This document shows positions 25,401 to 37,076 of a DNA stretch of 64,000 nucleotides, in pieces. Both the position numbers and the translations under genes were made by a program. Position 1 is the stretch's first letter. Each line of letters opens with the position of its first letter. Origin of the DNA: Bemisia tabaci (Eukaryota; Arthropoda; Insecta; Hemiptera; Aleyrodidae); assembly GCF_918797505.1 (NCBI RefSeq), contig NC_092797.1, positions 28,781,372-28,845,371 of the forward strand. The letters are read 5' to 3'. Under the pieces are notes generated by a model. The model was not told where the DNA came from. It searched no databases and saw only the letters and a program-made list of their open reading frames with translations.

Positions 25401-26809
25401 TTTCAAGCGGGTTTCACGTTGAATAGCCAGTGCTAATGTGCGTCACACCAACCAATGAAGGCAAGGTGGAAAAAACCAAGAGTGTCACTACCACGGTGGA
25501 TGACGTCGAAAACCCGATTTTTCAAAAGGCGATATCTCGGTTAATATTGAAGGCAGAAATTTGCGGTTTGGACAAATCTTATTATTTTTAGCTTATCCAC
25601 AAGAATCAAGTATCAAAACATGATTCTGTGACCAGCACAACTGACCTATTATGCTCATCTGTTTGGGATTGACTACTACCAACTTATTTTAAATCTCAAA
25701 GGCTCAAGTTGAAGGATGCGTATCTCCTGTTGGAATGATGCAATTCTGTGCTTGAGTTTTATGTCTTCAGAGCTAACTAGCCCGTAATTTTTCTTAAAAT
25801 TTTCTGTGAATTTTTTTTCACTTATTCAAAATATTTAAAGAGAATTTCAAGGAGATGTTCTGGTTGATATTCTCTTAAAAAAATAACACATGATCTGATG
25901 TTACGAAATGTTGTAATAAAGATAGGATACATTGTTTAACTTTGGCCATTAATTTGTTATTTATTCTTAACGCCACCGGATACTTTCCCTGATTCTTTGT
26001 ATATATACAGTTTTGAAAATAGGTTTAGATTTGTTTCTAATTTTTGTTCTTGATTGATCAGAGTTTTTCAGATGGAATTGTGAAACTGAAAATGCAAGGC
26101 TCATGCACAAGCTGCCCGAGTTCAGTGGTGACACTGAAAAATGGTGTGCAGAATATGTTACAGTTCTACATTCCTGAGGTGAGAATCATTGAATAATAGC
26201 TGATTTCGTCAACTTCTGGCCAAAGAATCACAAGCATCTTTTGTGCCTGGGCACTATGTTGCCTAACTCCTCAAAAGTATCCTATTTTTCATGGAAAAGC
26301 TGATCAGCAGAATCACTCGAAAATTTTCCCCCGTATTTCTTTTGTCTTCTAAAATAATCCCTGAAATATTCACAAATTCTCTCATCTCTAAGTTACTACT
26401 ATTCTCTTGGAGTGTAAAATTGTGTCAAGAAAAGCACCCATTTTCTCATGCAACTGCCTCGTTATGCTGTACAGCAATCGTCTTATTTTTTATAATTTTC
26501 AATGGTCATGGCCACACATTTTAGATTCAAGAAATTGGACCAAAAGGTTAATAATACACGAATTTTGTCTTTTTTAGGTCGTAGCAGTGGAGCAAATTGA
26601 GGATGAAGCCCAGATGCTATCTAAAGCAGAGTTTGAAAAGTTAGACAAAAAATTAAAAGAAAAAGATGACACTTAGAACAATGTCCGTTAATTTTTTCTC
26701 TCTTTTTTAGGTGGTTGCAGTTGAGCAAGTTGAAGATGAAATGGAGATAAGAACAAAAGCTGAATATGATAAAGTAAATCAAAAGTTAAATGATAATGAA
26801 ACAACTTAG
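19417..26809 (+). CDS. NFU1: NFU1 mitochondrial iron-sulfur cluster scaffold
   Basis: NFU1 delivers 4Fe-4S clusters to mitochondrial targets such as lipoyl synthase and respiratory complex subunits. Exons are 19417-19466, 20518-20680, 20858-20992, 21658-21772, 24087-24190, 26062-26178 and one of two terminal exons (26578-26676 or 26711-26809). Either terminal exon gives 260 aa (human 254). The N-terminus [14 protein letters not shown] is basic and amphipathic, as in a mitochondrial presequence. The Nfu N domain starts at [19 protein letters not shown]. The C-terminal NifU-like domain has [11 protein letters not shown] and the cluster-binding CTSC at about 204-207. Intron 2 appears to start with GC rather than GT (AAAG|GCTAGT). 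Using the nearest GT instead would alter conserved residues. Exon 1 was inferred from phase and presequence character. Confidence 0.94.
22955..22972 (+). repeat. Poly(G) tract, 18 bp
   Basis: An uninterrupted G run inside NFU1 intron 4, preceded by GAGAGGGT. It is a simple homopolymer. Confidence 0.85.
25212..25650. mobile_element. MITE foldback, long copy of the 12358 family
   Basis: The left arm begins GGATCAGTTGCGCTAGTCAC and the right-arm reverse complement begins AGGTCAGTTGTGCTGGTCAC. Outer arms of about 90 bp enclose a second inverted pair around GACGTCATCCACCGCGGTAG (left) and its counterpart near 25495. It lies in NFU1 intron 5. The copy in RPF2 lacks this inner section. Confidence 0.8.
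26578..26676 (+). CDS. NFU1: NFU1 terminal exon, copy a
   Basis: A TTTTTTAG acceptor is followed by an open frame of 32 codons and TAG. It begins [10 protein letters not shown], includes [16 protein letters not shown] and follows exon 6 in phase 0. It encodes the acidic and lysine-rich tail after the NifU-like domain. There is no AATAAA between its stop and copy b, so a transcript using it would probably carry copy b in its 3' UTR. Confidence 0.85.
   Translation, partial: VVAVEQIEDEAQMLSKAEFEKLDKKLKEKDDT
26711..26809 (+). CDS. NFU1: NFU1 terminal exon, copy b
   Basis: The same acceptor context (CTCTTTTTTAG), length (99 nt) and phase as copy a. It begins [10 protein letters not shown], includes [16 protein letters not shown] and ends in TAG. 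The polyadenylation signal at 26880-26885 lies 71 bp after its stop. The two copies differ at many positions while keeping the same frame and length, which suggests both have been under coding constraint. Confidence 0.85.
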   Translation: MVAVEQVEDEMEIRTKAEYDKVNQKLNDNETT

Positions 26810-26879
26810 GAGACTATGGAATTAGATATTTATAGTTGTTGCAAATGTCAAAGATATTTCATCTGTTTTTATTTGTGTA

Positions 26880-26885
26880 AATAAA
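26880..26885 (+). terminator. NFU1 polyadenylation signal AATAAA
   Basis: A canonical hexamer downstream of both terminal exons, followed by a T-rich stretch (TTATTTTTTTTTAATC). Confidence 0.7.
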
Positions 26886-28391
26886 TTATTTTTTTTTAAT
26901 CTTTGAGTTCTGTGTCTTCGTATGATCTAATTCAATTCCTTTTATTCGGAAAAAATGAGATGAAAATCTGTTCCAGGTTTAGGAAAATGATGTAGGTAAA
27001 TAAATTTCTTTTTTTTAAGTAAAAAAGAGATGAAAATCTATTGCAAGGTTAGGATACCAATGGTGCATTTTACATCACGCTATAGCAGAAAGAGAGCAAA
27101 TTATCACATGACAGTGAAGATCAGGACAAGATCCAGTACATTTTTTGCTCTGCCAATCAAAGTCAATTTTAATTGATGTCAATCTACAAGAGAAATCCAC
27201 CAAAGCCCCAGAAAAATCCATCTTGTGAAAAGAGAAAAAAAGAACAGTATGTTATACTGTCAACCTTTGCACCATTGTGCATTCTTCATGGAACCCATAT
27301 TGACTAACCTTGCTTTTATACAAGGATAAGATTGCAGGAGTAAAATTGACAAAATAAAACGTCCGAACTCAGAGGGGAAACAAATAAATTTATTGGTTGA
27401 TTTCCCAACTCTAAAACATTGTTTCCAAGACATCACATACTTGCAATTGAGGTGGAGGGGAATACACTATGAAACTAGGTAAAAGTTGACCCAGCCCTCA
27501 ACTCTGACAAGCAGCAATTGCACTATTATTATTGAAACTATTTTATCAAATTACTTAGCTGTAATTAAGCAGCAAAGGAGGACCGTAAAACGTTGTCACA
27601 CAACAATGTAGATCAAGACTTGATCCAGTATATTTGTTGCCCTGCATTAAGTTAATTTTAATCCCTGCCAGGTGAAATCCACTACAGACAAAGGAAAATC
27701 CACATAGTGACAGGAGAAAGAGCATAAACAGTGAGTGCTTTAGTTGTGAATCTGAATATAAACGATGGCAAAAGAAATGATAAGATTCATACTGGTCCAC
27801 ACTTTCTGTTCACAGAGATTTGATCATATTAACTGCCTGTCTTTGGCAAGCAGACACAATTAAGGACATGGCTTACAAAATCACCCATAAGAGGCAGAAA
27901 AAGTACAGTCTTGAGAAAAACAGAATTAAGTTTACTTTGCCCATCAGTGATCAGAAATCCGGCAAGTTGTTTTCTTAAACAGGAAGTCCTTTTGGTACTC
28001 AGTACCATCCCCCACTTAGCATAAAGCGTTCGCCCACCGAGTGTACTCTTTTTCTTATTGTCTATGTAGTCAGTCGCTATTCTTATGCCATTCCTTGTAG
28101 TTGTAAGTCTTAGAGAATTTCCATAAATCTTGTAGTCACAATCCTGCTTGCTTTCCTTTTTAGTTAGACATTGTTCTTCACCTTTGTTTGAAGGTGACAG
28201 TTGATCTTGGATTGACCAGGATCATCTTTCAATACTATCTTCTCTTGATTATGAAGAGATTTTCCAAATCTGCCAGAAAATTGGCTCTTGATAGATGTGA
28301 TGCATTGATGAAGCTTGCTGGCACACCTAATAAGATCTTCAAGACATTAATGAACATTCATAAACAACAGAGCAGTTGCCAGAAGCATGCA
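26886..28391. other. Intergenic region, NFU1 / THAP-A
   Basis: Both genes end here, so 3' UTRs are expected at each edge. No exon is supported. The main structure is a diverged direct duplication: about 27106-27240 resembles about 27590-27730. Shared landmarks are GATCAGGACAAGATCCAGTA versus GATCAAGACTTGATCCAGTA, followed by TTAATTTTAAT-like and GAAATCCAC blocks in the same order. Confidence 0.55.
27106..27730 (+). repeat. Diverged direct duplication (two ~135-bp copies)
   Basis: Copies at about 27106-27240 and 27590-27730 share GATCCAGTA, CAATTTTAATTGATG-like, GAAATCCAC and AAAATCCA blocks in order. The intervening ~350 bp shows nothing else. The element type is unknown. Confidence 0.5.
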
Positions 28392-31300
28392 TTATTCTTC
28401 CATTACAATTTCGATTGTACCATTACTTAATAAATTTTCATCTAAACTAATTTCTTCAGAGTTGATTTCATTTGTCTGGTCATGCAGGAGAATCAAATTC
28501 TGCAAAGCTTTATCTTGTTCTGAGGGAGGTTCTGTTGGGTTATTGGCAATTTGCTCATCCATATTGATCTTCTTGGCCCTCACCCATCGCCTCAGAGTTG
28601 CAAGATTAGGTAGGAGAAAAGCAAATCTATCTTGGAGATAATTGTAGGCAGCAGTGCTCTCAGCTTTTAAGGCAAGTGCTTGTTCTACATCTTCAGGCGT
28701 CCAGCGAGACCGACTCATCGGATCATCAGCAAACATTCTCTTCAACTGGCCTGTGGTGAAATATTGCTTCAGCAGTATTGCATGTTTTTTGAATCGTTCC
28801 TCAAGTTTCTCCTTGTCACTTCTTAAGGCACGATTTTCATTTGCTAACTTTTCTTTATCTTTCCTTAAACCAGCTACTTCACGATTCAGTTTGGCATTTT
28901 CTAACTTCAAATGTTTTATTAATTCATTATCACTTTCAATATTCCCCCCTTTAGCTGAGACTAACCTTTGGTTTAATACTACCATCTCTTCTAAAGCGCT
29001 TGTATACTTGGTGGCAAGGTTGTTCAGTTCATTCATTCTGGTACTGAGGACTCGTATTTTCTGGTCGTTCTCTTCCCATTTTGATCGCTTTAGAATGATG
29101 TATTGAGATGAATTACTGGAAAAAAAGAAGAAAACTAATCTTTAGGAAAAAGGATGTTTTCATGCGGCTTCAATACCTACTTCTTTCAGAGAAGATTTGA
29201 GAAGTATGGTATTGCATCTGTTTTCACGCAGCAGCTTGATACAGGGTGACCTATACCATCCATGCTTACTAACTTTTTTCTTGATTATTTCTAGTCAGGC
29301 GAGGTTGCAGATGTTAAGGGCAAATAGGGAATCAATCCTGAGGAATAAGATTTCATCATACCGAAGCGCTCCCCTTCCTGCCTCTTTTTGGAGGATAAAA
29401 GAGGGTCCTGATTTTACAAATTGAGGTCTCCAACAAAATTTTGAAAAAATATGCAATTCCATCAAATAATAATGAGCTTGATAAAATAAAAATTAAAAAA
29501 ATATTTCTATAAAGGTTTGCTTATGGACCGATTTTTTATATTTTTTATTTTCTCAATTCCTTGAGCTTAAAATATGGAATTTTCCTCCTATACAAGACTC
29601 ATTGCAATAATTTACTTATTAGTTGGAAATATTATAAGTAATCCCAGAGAAGGAAATATAAAAAATATATGTAGCCAGGATGTTATGAAATCGTGTAAAT
29701 TTCAATGATGAAAGTGTTTTGACTCATGTTGTCTGTCAATTTCAATTTTTCACAAAATTTTCTTGAGAAGGCCGTAAGGACCCTCCTAATGTGTCTATCC
29801 TGGATCTCCAAACTTGACATTGCCTTACCAGTTCCTGAATCCGCTAATGTAAACAAGTATATTATTTGCCGAAACTTGTAATTTGTAAGACCGCTGAAGA
29901 TGGAAAATTTATGTTCGAAAAGATAAAATCTTTATATTTTCACAACAAACTGACTTTGAATTTTTTACATTTCCTTTGCAAATTCTATAGGACATTCAAA
30001 TGCAAATCACGTTGGGGTTTGAAAGGAGAAAATTAATAAAAAATTTAGGAAATATCAAAGTACCCACCTTGCTTTTAACTTTCCAGAAGACTTTATTGAT
30101 ACATTGTCAGAGGCAAAAGATTCTTCGGTGATAGTGTGGTTATTATCTCTGGAAAAAAAAAAAAAATTCGTCAAAGAAGGAAACACAGAATAAGTATATC
30201 TTAAAAAAAAAAAACGCTTTCCAGCCACAGTGGAAACGAAAGGTAGATTTCGACTAATCGTTTCAATGAAAACAATTGCGCCTAATGAGCCTGACAGATC
30301 GCAAAATCGTCCCCCTTCCGACTTGAGATTTTCCGGATAAGGGGTGGTTTTAGAGGGTAGGTGAATATGGGTTGTTTTGAAGGCCACGACGAGACGAGTT
30401 TTTTGACGTATCACCGACTAAGATCGGACGAGTTTGAAAAATCATCCCCCTTTGGACTTGAGATTTTCCGGATAAGGGGTGGGCCGATTTTCACAAAAAA
30501 GGAAACTTAATGTTGACCTCATAGCAGTGAAGAACCATGCTTAGTTTCGTTTTGATCGTATTGATAGTTCCGAAAAAAAAAACGGTCGCAAAGTTTCGTT
30601 AGATCCCACTTATAGATATACAAATATATATCGTACTTTTTTTATGACCTACATTTTTGAACTCAGGGCTTCAGGGTCGATGCTCTTTGAGCGAAAATTA
30701 CGAGGTCGTACCGTCTGTAATAGGTAGATATTTCTTCGAAATCTACCTAAAAGAATCTAGTGCAGTAGCACCCCAGTACTCTGGCTAATGCAGCCCTGGA
30801 GAGGAGCAGCACGGGAGAAGTGCTGTTCGTTTATTTGCTTCATAACCTTTTCAATTTTTCTTGTTCAGATTTGTTCATCAGCTAAAGTTTATACATATTA
30901 AGGCTATAAAAATAAGGGGAGTAAAATTTATTGTTGTTATGGAGTATAGAACCGAATAAAAGTTGTAAGACTTGCTACAATGATTGCTGGAATAGTGACT
31001 ATTTCACTGGGATACTTTCTCAGCTGCCCAAGAGTGGGTCACTTTTTTAATCATTAAACGTCAAGTTGACAGTATCAATTTTTTTAATAACTTGATATTC
31101 TCTCTTTTCCTTGTTATGAATATGCAAATTGCAAAAACAAATTCAATTCAATATTCAACACAAATTCAATACTCAATTCTGGTACTTACGAAATAAATGA
31201 CATGTATGGAATTTCTTCAGAAACTAATTCTCGGCTTTTGGGAAGTAATAATCTGAGTTTCTTTGTAGGTGGAGGTGCACACAATGATTCAGTCACATTA

Positions 31301-34300
31301 TCCTGGCTTAAGTTTGATCCTATTGTAGTTGTTACCTCCATTGGTGGGGCTGGCAGAATAGTGCTAAAAATGTAAATGATCTATTAGATAATAAAGACCA
31401 GTTGATGGGAACACAAGCTGAGAAGTATCATTTAGTGAAAATGAAAATGTAAGGTGCGCGAAATTTGCAGGCACCTAGAGCAAACCCAGTAAACAGATGT
31501 ATCACTGATTGAGAAATCCGAGGTGAAAAGAATCAGGGTCTACACTACTGTGGTGGATACACAATCACCATATTTTCCAAAAAAAGGAAACATCTACCTA
31601 AATATTAAATGTATACTTGATGTAAAAGCAGTTCCTGATATTTTGTGCTGATCAATGAGATTTGACCATCAAATAGCATTTTACATCATGCACCACTGAT
31701 CTACAGAATGAAAAGTTTGACACATGTTACCGATGCCAAGGAAAAATCAGGCAAAAAGTTGGATTAACTTTTATTACAGCAGCTTTTTTTATTGCAACAT
31801 TTTAATACACTGGCACTACTGAATTCAATAAGAATTACAAGAAAAGTTGTTACAAAATCATCTGTCCCGGGTAAACTTGTAGTGACCTCTTTAAAGATGA
31901 CCCTTCTTGGGTCCCAATTACATTGAGGATATCCCTCAGTCCATATGTGGTGCTGCGATGAGGAGTGCAGTCTGAGGTATTACCGGTAGGCGACAAGATG
32001 AAGGACTGGCTACATAAATTAGTTTGTATTGATTCATACCATTTTCCCAGTTTTTACATTGACTTTCCAAGGTGGATTCTAGACCGAATAATTGCAATGG
32101 GCCCGATGCAAACTTTTGCTAGAGCAAAAATAAGAGTTGTTCCCTATAGATAATGCCTCAAAAATTACGATGAGTGCATCGGCAAAGTCTGAAATGCACT
32201 CATAACTTCACAATCTGCATAAGAAATTTGCGTTTTTTTGAGCTTCCCGCTTCAGAAACGATAATACGGCACAGGTGAGCATTTTGTTAGAGGAGTCGCT
32301 CCATCGTCGGCAATATTCATCATGGCCGACGCTTGCGCAGTTCCGCGGGTAATTCGAGGAGAGTTCAAGGTCAATCAAGGCTGGCGAGGAAAATATGAAC
32401 GTAAACACGCCGATTGTTATCTGGTCTAATCCTGTTGAGGTGTTATCTCATCCCATCACACGTGTTTTGGCGTCGGCTATGATGAGTATTGCCGACGATG
32501 GAGCGACTCCTCTAATAAAATGTTCACCTGTGCCGTAGTATCGTTTTTGAAGCAGGAAGCTCTAAAAACCGCATATTTCTTACGTAGACTGTGAAGTTAT
32601 GAGTGAATTTCAGACTTTGCTGATGCGCTCATCGTGATCTTTGAGGCATTTTCTACAGGTAGGTAACAACTCTTGGTTTTGCTCTAGCAAAAGTTTGCAA
32701 CAGGCCCATTGTTGACCAAAAACTAGCGAACAACCGTTAACTGTCTTCGACTCCTCTCAACTAATTTGTTTGCTACGCTAGCATAAGCTGATTGTCATTT
32801 AAAAAAGTGTGCGATATCTGATTGCAAAAACATCCCTAACTCCCCTTCTTCAAGGAATTTTTAATATGGATGCAGGATAAATTCGAAAAAACGAACCTTA
32901 GAGATTTAGAGCTGAAGTCTGAGTTTTTAGGATCCACCTCTGCAGAAGTCGCTTTTAAGCTGTTGGTGCTAGATGTTGAATTTGAATTTTCATTTCTGTC
33001 TTCATTTTTTCCTTCTTTTAAGAGACTACAACAAACAAACAAACAAAAATAAATTTTGAAGTGGAAATAAAATATAGTGATATTGGCTGGGTGCAATCGG
33101 ATTTTTTTTATTTTTGTTACAATGAGCTATTCCTACACCATGCAGCGAAACGATTTCCCAAAAATCTCCTTCAAAATCCTCAAAACGAATAACTGATTGG
33201 GAAAAGGGCACATGTACCACTTACGGCAAAATAGAGTTAATAGTGAAAATGGACTCTGAAAAGTCCTGAAAATTTTACACCTTCCCTACAAATTTCAATG
33301 GATGGAAGAAGGGTATGGATAGTTGCCCATTTTTACAAGGTAAAAGTAGCAAAAAAAGTCAAACTGCACTTGTGATTGGAAAAGAAGCAAAGACACCGTT
33401 GAACTATCTGTTTCAAAAATGCTCAAATGCACAGACAAAGGTCCAAAAAACGAGAAGACTGAATATTCATCCGAAGATCTGTGATAAGAAAATTTTAAAG
33501 TCTAATAAAATAAGAGTTTCTGAGATTTGAACTCATTTTCATGGTAAGCCTTGGGGTGGACCTACTCTGAGATTATTTAGCTAAATTGCCAAAATCACCT
33601 GGGAGAATGGTTGCTATTGGGTCTAATACAAATATGTTGAAATAATTGCTCAAAGAGATATACCCACCCATGAGATGTATCAGAGGTGGAATCCGTTATT
33701 TCTCTTTCACTGGTTGCCTGTATAGAGGAGACTTCACATGATTTTAAATGCTTTCCTGCAATTTGCACGATTTTTGGACCAGCTACGTCTGATTTGCATC
33801 GGATAATGGGAATTGATGAGATCTTCTGATATCGACTGGATATTGACTTCCCCAGCGCTGACTCACTAAAAAAATACCTGAAAAACATAGTAGACAGTAA
33901 AACTACAAGACAGGTAGACAATGTGAAGGTTAGATAGGGATCCAATCTTCCAATAACGATGGCAAATCCAGACTTATCTCAAGTTATGGCAAAACTTGCT
34001 TCTTATGGATGTAAAATATCGAGTGTCTCAAAAACATAGCAAAAAATAACGAGAGATTTGAAGATACAATAACAGAGAGCATCAACTATGATAAAACAAA
34101 GGGCAAATTAATAATGGGTCGTTTTTAGCAAGTTGGACAGTAGTTCTGTACAAACTTTTTTTTCATAACAAGGGTCATCCTAAAGACAAGTTACACTTTT
34201 TTATTTCTCCCCAATTTTCGCAGCTACAGGAATCTGCAAAGAACAGGATTAAAGGTATGGAGGAGGTATTAAGGTATTCAATACGAAAGTATTTGAGAGG

Positions 34301-34713
34301 ATCATCCTTATACTTCCAACAAGCTAAAAATAAATTTTAAACTTATCTCCTAGGTATCAAGAAATTGCTGTTTTTCCCTCAGCAATTTTAATGGCACTGG
34401 ATTACTAGATCTAGATTTCAGCACTAAAAATTTCAAATAAATTACCTATAGAACCTACTGCTCTTTTCACTAGGCAAACCTGCCCAATGACCTGGAAAAA
34501 CCTCAAGAAAAAATAAAATTTAGGTAAACAAACTTTATAGCAGTAAAAAAATTTTACTTTGATTCATCTTTACTAACCTTGGAGTTGTTGAGCATGCAGA
34601 GGTAGTTTTGCAGGTTGAAGCACTTTGAACCTCTGTAGTATCTAGGGCGACTGAGTTTTGATCTGCGGTTTGTGAGGTCTTTTCCTCTCCATCTTGAGGG
34701 GGACTGAAAGGAA

Positions 34714-34751
<38 letters not shown>

Positions 34752-36522
34752 GAATAGCAATATGGGAGCCAAACATTAATAATGAAATAGATTTAGAGGA
34801 TGGCTAGAGAATCAAAGACTAGGATCAAATACAAGTGAATGGGAGTACGCTTAACACTGGACCACAAATTGGGCCAAACAACTAAAGATCGAAATCTGAA
34901 AGGGAGGAGGGTCATTAGAATGATTCTCAAGGACCAGAAAAAATCGAAAGACAAGGAAGGCAAATATACATGACTGCATCATTAGGAGTATATTAAACTA
35001 TGGCAGTGAGGCATGGCATTGAGATAAGCAATCCCAAGACATTTTAATAAGGCAACCAAGATGGATTTCTGGTGATCATCCGGAATTTCAAGAGAGGATC
35101 ATGTTCAGAACAAAGAATACACAAATTTATGGACTTCAATGAAAACACAGAACATGACATCTTCGCAAAACAGCTTATCAGATGTGGTCATGTGCAAAGG
35201 ATGCCTGAGAGGGTCCTGAAATGGGTCCTCCCTGGCAGAAAACGTTAAGAATGCTCTGCCAAATTATGAATTGATGGTAGGCAGCAGAAATGAGCGAGTA
35301 CCATTTGCCACACGGAAAAATAGATGGTAGTGGCTGAGTGGTGGTTAGGTGTTGCAGGGTGCATGGAAGTGCTATAAAAATAGCAAATGCTTACATATTC
35401 CTATTTATTCTAGTGATTGAAATAAGTCGAACATTTTGATGGTTTTAGAAATGATAATTAGGCATATCTAACCACTGATGAAACACAAATAACATAAAAA
35501 GTAGTGATTTGTAAATGTATGTCAAATAAAGTAATATCACAAGTCTGCAAAAAAGAAAAAAGAAAAAAAAACAACACTAAGAAAATGATGGTTGATTCTC
35601 CGGTAATTTTTAGCGCTAATTCTGAAAATGACTACAGTCTCCTCCCTTAGCTCGAAAATTTTTGGTAATATCGAGATTTTCTCTAAAAAACAGACATTTT
35701 TAAGGAAAATCCTATTTGCACGAAAATAAATGCATGGTAGGGGCAAATTGAGGTCATTTTGGGATTCAGCGGTCTAGTATTCACAGGAGATCAGGTATTG
35801 CAGGACTAACAAAATTTCCCTGCTGTGTCTGATGACGAGGTTTTTCCTGTAAAATGTCGTGGTCTGCCAATATACCCTCATGTAAAACTGGCCCTTTCGC
35901 TTCAACAGTACTTTGAAGTTTTTTGCTATTGACGAGCATGTACTGGTGGTCCTGGTTCATCAAAAACAAGGGTGCTATTGGAGGGGGAGCGAGGCGCAGG
36001 CCGGGCATTTGTCCAGTCCTGCATTTTGGGCTGGGCAAACTGCTCTAAACGACAGAAGAGGGGAAAAGGGTACGAAAAATCGTCAGGCGTCTGGAAGACG
36101 CGCATTAGCTGTTACCGCGGTGAGAGGCTGAGAAAAAATAGAAAAAGAACCTTGCCACTTTTTTGCCTGGCCCTGCAATAACTTGAAATGGTGCCCCTTA
36201 TGAAGAGGGACCTCTTCCTTATAGAATTTTTTTTTTCATTTAATTTACCTGAAATGAAACAGAAAATAGTAACTTTTGAAAAGTTTCCTTGCAATGCTGT
36301 ATAAAAATTTTGCAAATTTTGCCACAAATTCCAGCAGGAAATTGGTCAGCATCAATTTGAGTAAGCTCAGCAATTAGTGACAAATTTGAACTTACAGATT
36401 CAGGGTAGGAACAGCATCATCTGTGATGTTTCTGAAGTTGGGAGGACTTTTTAGACCAAGAGCTACATCAATCGGACGCTTGATTATAAATGCTTTTTGG
36501 AAATGCCGCGAACAGATTCTAG
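28392..36522 (-). CDS. THAP-A: P-element-related THAP protein, first exon not found
   Basis: Seven exons are in frame: 36396-36522, 34578-34703, 33668-33877, 32897-33025, 31190-31363, 30068-30148 and 28392-29115. The first carries the second half of a THAP zinc finger: ARICSRHF supplies the C-x2-H pair, and DDAVPTLN matches the family's closing AVPT motif. The last carries a coiled coil (KLKLENAKL through EKLEERFKKH) and the P-element helix-turn-helix: FTTGQLKRMF, then RWTPEDVEQAL, then LPNLATLRRWVR. No transposase catalytic domain follows; the protein ends in an acidic tail at TAA 28392. All internal exon junctions are in phase 2. The half carrying the first Cys pair was not found upstream before THAP-B. 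If it uses the THAP-B first exon (same phase) the protein would be 574 aa. It is a likely sequence-specific DNA-binding regulator. Its targets are unknown. Confidence 0.8.
30300..30490. repeat. Direct repeat, two ~47-bp copies
   Basis: GACTTGAGATTTTCCGGATA followed by AGGGGTGG occurs at about 30320-30347 and again about 136 bp later at 30457-30482. A shared CCCCCTT block precedes each. It lies in a THAP-A intron, beside exon 30068-30148. Confidence 0.75.
32095..32711. mobile_element. Foldback transposon, ~617 bp with ~245-bp arms
   Basis: The left end CAATGGGCCCGATGCAAAC and the reverse complement of the right end, CAATGGGCCTGTTGCAAAC, begin arms that stay complementary to about 32338 and 32470. 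Inside the arms, GGAGTCGCTCCATCGTCGGC pairs with GCCGACGATGGAGCGACTCC. The central ~130 bp is unpaired. It lies in a THAP-A intron. No coding capacity is seen, so it is non-autonomous. Confidence 0.85.
34715..34751 (+). repeat. (AAT)n microsatellite
   Basis: About twelve AAT units lie immediately upstream (in transcription order) of the THAP-A exon 34578-34703, next to its CTTTCAG acceptor. Confidence 0.95.
34800..35380 (+). mobile_element. Decayed LINE fragment (reverse transcriptase C-terminal end)
   Basis: One frame around 35137-35245 reads EHDIFAKQLIRCGHVQRMPE then RVLKWVLPGRKR before a stop. GHVQRM with a following W and PGRxR is the familiar C-terminal signature of non-LTR retrotransposon polyproteins. 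Flanking frames are full of stops, so it is dead. It lies in a THAP-A intron on the opposite strand. The limits are approximate. Confidence 0.6.
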
Positions 36523-37076
36523 CTGAAATTGGAAAGTCACTTATAAAATACAATAAAATAATAGTCACTAATGAATAATAGACCTTCACATTTATTTGAA
36601 GCTGAAGGTACCTATACGACCAGAAATAAACGAAATTTAACTAGAAAATTAGTTAGGAATGCTTGCTTGGTTTTGTAAATTTTTAGGACAAGAGATCTAA
36701 AAAAGAATTTTCATGAAAGTATCACAGTGTGAATAATCTATGATACCATGACCTGGAAACTATTTATCCATAATATGATCCAAGAGCGTTCCTCATTAAT
36801 TTTTGCAATGTTAAAACTCCATAGATATGGAATGAAGATAGCATGAAGGAAAAAGATACAATTCCTTGATACCTGCAACATAATTTTTCATAATTTAGGA
36901 GTTTAAATAAGTAAATTTATCAGTAAACACATTTAATAAAATTAAATCTTTGGCCGCAGTACTACCAGATATTTTCCTTAATTTACCTCTACAAAACATT
37001 TTAGCAGTGGAAAGGTCCAATTTTTTGAGCAGGTAAATGCTTTTTTTTTCTCCTTTTTTCTTTTTCTGGATTCACC

